A stretch of DNA of 22,631 nucleotides, taken from positions 100,095,410 to 100,118,040 of the forward strand of contig CM044500.1 in assembly GCA_024364805.1 (NCBI GenBank), read 5' to 3'. Below the pieces are notes generated by a model. The model was not told where the DNA came from. It saw nothing but the letters and a program-made list of their open reading frames with translations, and did not search any database. Both the position numbers and the translations under genes were made by a program. The stretch's first letter is position 1. Each line of letters opens with the position of its first letter. The stretch is from Euprymna scolopes. Lineage: Eukaryota > Mollusca > Cephalopoda > Sepiida > Sepiolidae. This document shows, piece after piece, positions 15,771-22,631 of this stretch.

Positions 15771-18113
15771 CCTGTCAGCAGGGCATCAGAATATGCCGAC
15801 TGCCCCCCCTGCAGAGAGTAAAAGTCTCTCAATGGGGCTACCTTTTGGTCATAGGTAGCGACCCCTAATACCATTAGGACAGGATCCTGGTGGTTGAGAG
15901 ACTTGGAGGTTAGGTTTTAGTATCCCTACTTCCCAACACACCACTTTGGCCCTTACTAGGCTAGATGGGCAGTTGGAAGGGCCTGATCTGATAAATTAAA
16001 TCAAACAAAGAAAAAGAAAAAACTCACCAAATGAAAACAACCCTTATAAACAAATCAAATGAAACAACACCATCACCCAATAAAACGAAAACTAAAGAAA
16101 AAACAATTAACAAACCAAGATCTAGATCCCAATCAACCTCAAGAGGAGGAAACAAAATAAGAACCCTGGAGGAGATGTAAGTAGAAGACAAACCCCCCCA
16201 GACAAATAAAATAACAGACCACAATAAAAAAAACTCAAACTATCATTCAATGGAATTGCCGAGGACTTAAGGCAAACATAAACGAATTACTATTGTTAAT
16301 ATCTAAACTACGACCTGCTATCATCTGCCTCCAGGAAACATTTCTGAAGACACACGATAACGTCACTATAAAAAACTACACCCAATACAACTTTATACAC
16401 AATACTGGACAGTTAGAAACAACATCCATCAGAGCGAAATTACTCTAGACACCGCATTACAAGTAATTGCTGTGAAAACCACTTTGCATAAAACCATCAA
16501 CATTTGTTCCATGTATATCCCACCACATGACCCAATAAATGAAGCCAAAGTCAACAAAATAATAGAACAACTTCCTAAACCATACATCCTACTAGGAGAC
16601 TTCAACAGCCACAACATCATATGAGGAAGCAATAAAACAGACGCAAAAGGTAAAAAACTAGAAAATATCATCAACAATAACAATCTGTCCCTCATGAACC
16701 AAATCTACCCTACTTCAAGTACATACTCAGCCATTGATTTGTCGCTATGCGACCCAGCCACATTAATGGGCTACAGTTGGCAAGTGTATGATGACTCATG
16801 TGGTAGCGATCACTTTCCCATTATACTAAAACTCAATCCCAATTGACTACAACAAACCTTTCACCCTATCTGAATTAACCGACGCCATAAACAGTTCACA
16901 CAACACTGTAACAGGGCCAGATGAGATCCACTACAAGTTCTTGAAATAACTACCTCAAAAATCCTTAATCTACCTCCAGAACTTCAATGACATTTGGATC
17001 AGGGGTGAACTCCATGACATATGGAAACAAGCAACAGTGATCCCCATCCCAAAACCCGATAAAGTTAAGTCTGATCCCAAAAGCTACCGACCCATAGCAT
17101 TAACAAGTTGCATATGTAAAACATTTGAAAGAATAGTGAACAAAAGACTAACTTGGTACCTCGAATCAAATGGTCTGATTACAAACCTCCAAAGTGGGTT
17201 CCGAAATAAAAGAAGCACCATTGATAACCTGGTACGCTTAGAAATCTTTATCAGAGAGAGATTCAGAGGCAATGAAAGAGCCGATGCTATGGCTAAAGAG
17301 GCAATGAAGTTGAACCTTGATGGGCACAGGATCCCATACACGGATGTTGGACCCCTGATCAACAGCTATATACTTGGGAAATGGCAAAGTCAATGGAACG
17401 AAAATAAAAATAACAAATTATACGATATAAAACCCACATTTGGAGAGTGGAGGCAGGATTATCAAAAAACAAACAGAAAACAAAATGTCATTTTAACAAG
17501 ACTTAGAATAGGTCACACACACCTAACACATTCTTACCTCCTAAAAGGAGAAACTCAACCCCAATGCATTCCCTGTCAAGCACCACTTACTGTAAAACAT
17601 CTAACTGAATGCATAGATCTTTCACAAATTAGGAAAAACACTACAAAGAAATAGATCTTCAAAAAGAACAACACCAGAAAAAATCTTATCTTACATCAAA
17701 TAGGTCTCTTCCAAAAAATATAACCCCAAAAACCTTTATATTCTGCAAAAGCAAAAACAACCTGCCTTTTCCCACTTTTCCATCCTCCTATTTTCGTCTT
17801 CTCTTTCTATCTCCCCCACTTTCTGACTGGTTTTCCAACTCAAAATGTACCGATCAATACTACTGTAACCATTTTCCCCTTCCCATTGCAAAACCCAATC
17901 ATATTCTGCAAGGCAGAGAACAAAAATGACAAAATCCACTATAAAATAACCAAGCCAAAAGCTACAAACTAACAATTGAAAATACAAGGAGATTGAAGAA
18001 TAAAAATCTTATAAAATAACTGGATACAACATCGAATACTATTCCCAAAATAACTGGATTCGGCATTAAATAACCCACAAAGCATTGATATGCCGTTGAA
18101 CAACCAACCAACC
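15771..18113 (+). mobile_element. LINE 3: I-like element with EN, RT and RNase H remnants
   Basis: From left to right: a probable 5' region (15771-16020), a basic tail of ORF1 ending at the TAA near 16180, then an apurinic-type endonuclease (IQWNCRGLKAN at 16245, CLQET, YILLGDFNSHN, SAIDLSLC and GSDHFPI at 16802). Next comes the start of RT (TGPDEIHYKFLK, ATVIPIPKPDK, SYRPIALTSCICKTFERI, LQSGFRNKRSTIDN), and then directly the end of RNase H (GNERADAMAKEA and LTRLRIGHTHLTHSYLL). The RT palm with its YADD box, the thumb and the first half of RNase H are missing. Stops include TGA at 16622, where the family has Trp. The 3' end is a non-coding tail closing in repeated ACCA/ACC. Endonuclease plus RT plus RNase H is the architecture of the I group. 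Confidence 0.85.
17037..17654 (+). pseudogene. Deletion-fused RT/RNase H frame of LINE 3
   Basis: An open frame of about 205 codons joins RT blocks 0-2 directly to the C-terminal part of RNase H. The join lies near 17261-17270, where ...IRERF meets RGNERADAMAKEA. It keeps frame, so the region reads as one protein, but it lacks all RT catalytic aspartates and most of RNase H; only the final active-site Asp region (ERAD) remains. It is part of the LINE relic, not a host gene. The frame is open upstream of 17037 as well, back to a TAA near 16947, so its first codon is not a real start. Confidence 0.8.
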
Positions 18114-18737
18114 GCAGAAAACATATACTCTTCAGCAAGACGTTACTCTATGTTGCAAAAGGTAACATTGAAAGATACCAAATTACTGCAAAACAGAACA
18201 AAGATAGATTTGAACCAAGAACGCAAAGAACTTATGAAGGAATGCCACACAGTTTTAAGGAAATTTGATAAAAATCCAACAGTATAAAATCTAAATACTA
18301 AGAAAACTCCAAATCTTTGACAAAACTGATGATAAAGCTCTTGAAATTGAATACTTAGAAAAACTTTTTGACACAAAAGTAAAAACAGTATTGATAATTA
18401 TCCAAAAAATATTTGGCAAATAAAATAAAGCAATGAAAACAGCTTAAAAAGAATAAATTGTCACTAAGAAAGTCTACTGGCAGAAAACTTTGCAAAAAAC
18501 TCTAATTCAAATTAAAATCACATATTTCAAAACATTAAACCTGTGATGCCCCCTTCCCCAAAAGTTCCAATTCAAATATCAAAAAATCTATACTAACCAA
18601 TCATATTTCGTAAATTAAGCTTTAATAAAATTTCACAGCAATAAATCAAGCTCAAGTGAAATCATAATCATTGGTTGATCATAATTTTTACATGCTGACA
18701 TGAAATTGATTTTCAAACTTATAAATAGATGTTTATT
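18114..18737. other. Unassigned stretch between LINE 3 and LINE 4
   Basis: A 65-codon frame (18090-18287, +) starts inside the LINE 3 tail and reads a Lys/Glu-rich peptide. I recognise no domain in it, and no clear splice pair frames it. The rest is A-rich non-coding sequence. It could hold a decayed transposon. Confidence 0.35.
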
Positions 18738-19490
18738 AATCCCTCTTTCTCTCAAATCCATCTTTATCATTTCCTCTCATGTTTTCCTTGGCCTTCCCCT
18801 GACAGCTGATCCTACTACCCCAACTGTTCTGCATCTATTAACCCTAAACCCCACATCCATTCTTTCAGTGTGACCCTGCCAATAAAGTCTTCTGTTCTGA
18901 ACACATTTCTCTATATAATCTAAATTGACTCTTCCTCTGAGGTCATCAGATTTAAACCTGTATTTAACACTCCCAATACAAATTCATTGTATCCTTCTTA
19001 TATCATTTCTCTCCATACAATGTATATCCTCAACCCTCACTGGCTAGGCTTCACTTCAATACACCTGCTCATCTCTGTGGTTCAGCATTCGAGCAAGATC
19101 TCCATTCTGGTTGAGAAGTCAAATTGGCCTGTAATTGTAATAAGCAGGACTTTCTTTCCTCTAAAAAATTTCCATTATAACTGCGGTTCCAATTAATTGG
19201 GATGTTTTCTGCGATCATTTTGTTAAACAGCTGCACCAGCCATACAGAAGAGTTCTACACCTTGATCGCAATATTGTCAGATAAATTGCCTTGCTTGCAT
19301 GCATTGCTTGCAATGGCAAAGGGATTTGAGCAGGTGAGATTGATAGTATTAGTAGTGAGAGTTAACTCCAGGGAAATTCCTCTGTTGAGGTTTTTACAGT
19401 TGATGACATTGTTTTTGTTAATGATCAGTCTGCTGTACTTGTCATTTACACCAATGTTCTGTTGTGATGTGTAAGAAGGAGACAATAAAA
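18738..19490 (-). mobile_element. LINE 4: RT relic on the minus strand
   Basis: On the minus strand, reading from 19490 down, the pieces are NLNRGISLELTLTTNT, LSDNIAIKV (from a KAAGPDNI-type motif), WLVQLFNKMIAENIPINWNR (RT block 1 region) and a decayed YRPISLL block. After a gap come ERNDIRRI, DLRGRVNLDYIEKCVQNRRL, YWQGHTERMD and RGRPRKT (about 18990-18750). This is the N-terminal RT region and the C-terminal RGRPRKTW-type tail of a very common animal LINE family. The RT palm between them is deleted at about 19040. One stop replaces the Trp after RGRPRKT. It is the only LINE of the six in antisense to the host gene. Confidence 0.82.
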
Positions 19491-19844
19491 ATTGTTTGCA
19501 TAGATCTTACTCTAATCTTTAGCAAATACTACACATTTCTTCACCTTGCTTTTGGATGCTCTGTATGCATGCCAATTTAACATATAGCATTGTAATAACG
19601 GCTATCAATTTATCACTTGATAGATTTTCTATCTATATCGGCATTTTTTCTGTACTGATATTGATGCTAGAATGTATCAAATTCAGTAACAATTATGGAA
19701 TTTACATGTGCAATGCTGTGACGTTACCTTAAAAAAAAGTGCAACTACGTGTCCATTAGTTTGTGTGTGGCATACCTCCTCAAACATGGTGGGCATTTTA
19801 TTATACACTATCTTTCAGTTTATTATTACCAATGGTGCCACTGT
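19491..19844. other. Spacer between LINE 4 and LINE 5
   Basis: No coding signal that I can place. It may be the 5' part of LINE 5 decayed beyond recognition by eye, since RT motifs begin at its right end. Confidence 0.4.
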
Positions 19845-21225
19845 GAAGCAGTAGAAGACTGCCAGCATTACTCCTCTGTTCAAAATGTGTAATTACACAT
19901 CATCTGTCAGCTATCGTCTAGAAAGACTCTGGAACTCTCATAAACTCATATGGTTCTTGCAATTTGTAATTATCTCTAACCCCATTTGTGATCAGCTTAT
20001 TGAATTTCTACAGGACATCATCACCGATAGCAGTTCATCATGGATGGATGTTGTTCACCTTGATTTAACTAAAGGTTTTTAATTCTGTGCCACACAAAAG
20101 ATTCATAGCTAGAATATCTCCAATGGATGTTTTAGTTGAAATCTTTAATTCTCGGTTGCAAAGAAGTAATCACTGTTCTAAGACAGCATTTTTAACCATA
20201 TGAAATGCCATCAGGTGTACCACCGGAATCTGTTCTTGGTTCCTTTTTATTTCTTGCATATATGAGACGCCAACAACTGAAATATACAAAGGACAGAAAG
20301 CTGTACATACTTGTCCTTAAAAAAGGACAGAAATCCTCCATTCTCAGCTGAAAAGAAGTAGTCACAGTTTTAGCACCATATGAGATATCTGATGTACCAC
20401 ATGGAACTATTCTCTTTTTGTTTGTTGCATATTTTAATAACATACATGCCAACAATGGTATTGTATATAAAATAATGATATATATATATATATATGACCT
20501 CAATCTGCATCTTGAAATAAAAAGAACAAATCCTGCACTGTATAAATTTTTTTTACGGTCAGACTTACGTACAATGCAGTAATGGATCACTGAAGATGTG
20601 GAGAAATGTACCACTCGGCATTTTGGGAGGAAAAATTCATAGTTCATAAGTTTCCTTCACAAAACTAATATCAAAAGGTCTTTTTGTAAATGTGACAGCC
20701 TGCGCATTATTGTCAACATTGATTTACACATCTCTAAAATTGTTGAGAAGGCAAGAGTGTCCTGACATGCTCTTCAGCTATCTATTTAAAACTGTATGGA
20801 GCTATAGTGTGATCACATTTAGAATTTGCATCATTGATTTGAAATCTCTATCTGGAAACTATCCAAAGATATGCAACCAAGTGATTACCTTCCATCCGAC
20901 ATTTACCGTAAGGCTTAAATTTAATTAAGCTTTCATGTCTAACAATGGACTTTGTAAGTACCTACAAAATTATTAACCATCTCACCAACAACTTTGAGCA
21001 TCTTTTTCGTCTCCATGTTTATCACACGTGAACATGCTTACAAAGTCAAAAACCAGTATAGCTCCCATGACTTTCTGGAACATTTTTTTTCACAGGAAAA
21101 AACTACCCCCATCAGTTGTTGGCTGCAGAGACTAAATAATTTGCTCATGTTATTCATTGGTGTTGCTGCAAATATCTATCTCATAATTTATAAGTTTATT
21201 AACTTGGAAGTTTAAATCCTATTGT
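19845..21225 (+). mobile_element. LINE 5: decayed RT relic
   Basis: RT motifs appear in order on the + strand: KTASITPLFKMCN and VSYR (19845-19920), CDQLIEFLQDIITD (19990-20030), the motif A region VVHLDLTKGF (about 20050-20082), SGVPPESVLGSFLF (20210-20255) with a decayed YADD-like KDRKLYI box, and a second copy of the SGVPQG region. These are followed by VEKCTTRHFGRKN and the RIIVNIDLHISKIVEKARVS block (20600-20755), the thumb region, and a WNSLP-like end (LPPSVVGC near 21105). Stops are common in all frames. The long minus-strand frame at 20192-20647 is an antisense shadow. Confidence 0.78.
20148..20460 (+). repeat. Internal tandem duplication in LINE 5
   Basis: Copy 1 (20148-20275) and copy 2 (20340-20460) share ATTCTCRGYTG, AAAGAAGTARTCAC, CCATATGARAT, GATGTACCAC/GGTGTACCAC, a TTTTTRTTTSTTGCATAT-type run and CATGCCAACAA/ACGCCAACAA in the same order. 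The offset is 180-192 bases. The RT block carrying SGVPQG and its following loop therefore appears twice. The copies have diverged, so the event is old or the two parts come from different insertions. Confidence 0.72.
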
Positions 21226-21229
21226 GAAA

Positions 21230-21820
21230 GGCTGCTGTAAAGAAGGTGGATTCTCTTTAACGAGCTAGAAGACTACTCACACCTGAAAGTATTCTGTATC
21301 TCTACGAGGCCACCATTCACCCATGCATGGAGTATTAGGCTGGTGCATCTACCACTAGTCTCTGTCTCGGACAGAGTCCAAAAAGAGTCTTCAATCTAAT
21401 AAGTTCCACTTTGTCAACTAAGCTCCAACCCCTGTCCCATCGCAGCAATGTTGCATCTCTGCCTGTTTTACAAATATTTTATTGGAATATGCTCTGATGA
21501 ACTCGTTGCACTTGTGCCGCCTCGATGTACATATTCCTGACAAACTTGCTTAGTAACAAAATTTCACCTCTTCATTGTTGAGGTCCTTAAATGCCAGAAA
21601 GCTTTCTACTCTAATAGTTTCTTCCCTTGAACAGCTAAACTTTATAATTCCTTTCTTGCTACCTGCTTCTCTGACAGTACTAATATGCAGAAGTTTAAAT
21701 GTAATGTAAACCAACATCTTAATCTTTGCTAGGCATGATCCGAAATTGTAGCCCCTTACATCCAAGTGGCGATATGCATTGTTAAGAGTGAACGCGAGTA
21801 AAAAAAAAAATTAAATAAAA
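21230..21820 (+). mobile_element. LINE fragment 6: 3' end of RT ORF with A-rich tail
   Basis: The translation gives KAAVKKVDSL, LLTPESILYLYEATIHPCMEY, then pieces comparable to LQPLSHRSNVASL, and an end comparable to FKCNVNQHL, with many stops. Nucleotide landmarks (CTCTACGAGGCCACCATTCA, TCAACTAAGCTCCAACCCCT, CTTTCTACTCTAATAG) match the fragment at 14915-15395, so the two are one family. It ends in an A-rich tail at 21801-21820. It is 5'-truncated and lies directly behind LINE 5. Confidence 0.8.
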
Positions 21821-22631
21821 TAAGAAACTGTTCCACCATTCTACACTCTAAAATAGTTTTAACTGGACGAGTGCATGTCAATAATAATGTATTATGGACA
21901 TGCACTAATTTAAAGATTGTTACCTCATGTAACTCCATTTGATGTAAAGCAATTCTTTTCTCTATAGTTTTAACTTCAGTTATAAATAAAAGAATATTAT
22001 TTGGATGAATTCATTTTCCTGAGTGACAATTACAACAAAAAAGAAAAAAATGAAAGACAAGTTGATAAAAACATAAAAAATGTAAAACAAAAAAAAACTA
22101 TTTCCCATAATTCTGACAAAAAATGACAATAACAAAATGGATTGTTAGAGTAATATCTAATTTAGTAATAATTTAATTTTAAATAATTATTGTAAAATAT
22201 TTCATACTTGTGCCTTAGATTTTCCGTCCCTTCATCCACACACTTTTCAAATTTGACCTTGTTGCCACTGAAAAAAATCTTATAGCCATATGCTCACCCC
22301 ATTGAGATGCAGAATAATATATCAATGTTCATTTTTATTCATGAATTTAATTTCTATTTATTGTATTTTAAATTTAATTTATTAAAGTTATTTATTTTTG
22401 ACTAATCAAAAATTTGCTTATGTTAAACTTGATTAGCTGTAGAAGTTTAGTAACTTTTACGTATTCTCATAGCAATGTTCAGTGGTGCGGTAAAGAGGTA
22501 TGCATGCAAGCATTCTTACCATAGAATTATTTCTGTCAAGCGAGATAGTATATGGATGTGATACAGCTACATTTAGGTTAAAAAAGGCGGAATGAAGCTT
22601 TTCCTTTGAATTCAGAATAAGCATTTCATTT
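21821..22631. other. Non-coding right edge
   Basis: AT-rich sequence with no exon or element that I can recognise, presumably more of PHF21 intron 4. No acceptor followed by PHF21-like coding sequence was found. Confidence 0.5.

Noticed and set aside
18090-18287. A possible PHF21 exon 5 or independent exon
   Set aside because: The Lys/Glu-rich peptide has no likeness to PHF21 that I can see. It begins inside the LINE 3 tail and lacks a clear acceptor and donor pair.
20192-20647. A 151-codon minus-strand open frame
   Set aside because: It lies antisense to the RT motifs of LINE 5 and includes an AT-repeat-coded Tyr/Ile run. It is a shadow frame.

Overview
The window is animal genomic DNA: AT-rich, with short exons in long introns, canonical GT-AG splice sites, and a dense load of old Helitrons, MITEs and LINE fragments. 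The LINE and Helitron types fit an invertebrate; a lophotrochozoan, perhaps a cephalopod mollusc, is my best guess but is not proven by the sequence. It is not bacterial: there are no operons, and most long open frames are chance frames or fall inside transposon relics.

Layout. Bases 1-5100 hold no recognisable host gene. They carry simple repeats, homopolymer runs, and two copies of one short hAT-type MITE in opposite orientation (1754-1945 and 4094-4288). A CpG-bearing stretch at about 5140-5420 looks like the promoter or 5' leader of the one host gene I can identify. That gene, on the + strand, begins with the ATG at 5535. Four small coding exons (5535-5597, 6098-6130, 6731-6796, 12981-13064), all separated by phase-0 introns, encode 82 residues that align without gaps after exon 1 to the N-terminal helical region of PHF21A/BHC80, the PHD-finger subunit of the LSD1-CoREST-HDAC complex. 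The rest of the gene, including the PHD finger, must lie beyond the right edge.

Intron 3 (6797-12980) contains a Helitron-like element with an internal array of six units of about 146 bp (about 10372-11245). It also holds two further Helitron-like elements joined head to tail (11458-12418). This pair sits in one arm of a diverged local duplication whose other arm (12629-12960) is an unoccupied copy of the same site. That paralogous empty site fixes the outer ends of the pair, inserted between A and T with no target duplication.

Intron 4 (13065 to beyond the window) is a LINE graveyard. It holds six pieces: two RT thumb/C-terminal fragments (about 13610-14440 and 14915-15395), an I-like element with endonuclease, RT and RNase H remnants joined by internal deletions (about 15771-18113), a minus-strand LINE (about 18738-19490), an RT relic with an internally duplicated motif block (about 19845-21225), and a further 3' fragment (about 21230-21820). 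I see no later PHF21 exon in the window. There is no multi-gene system here. The points of most interest are the Helitron pair with its empty site, the Helitron-borne array, and the in-frame RT-RNase H join.
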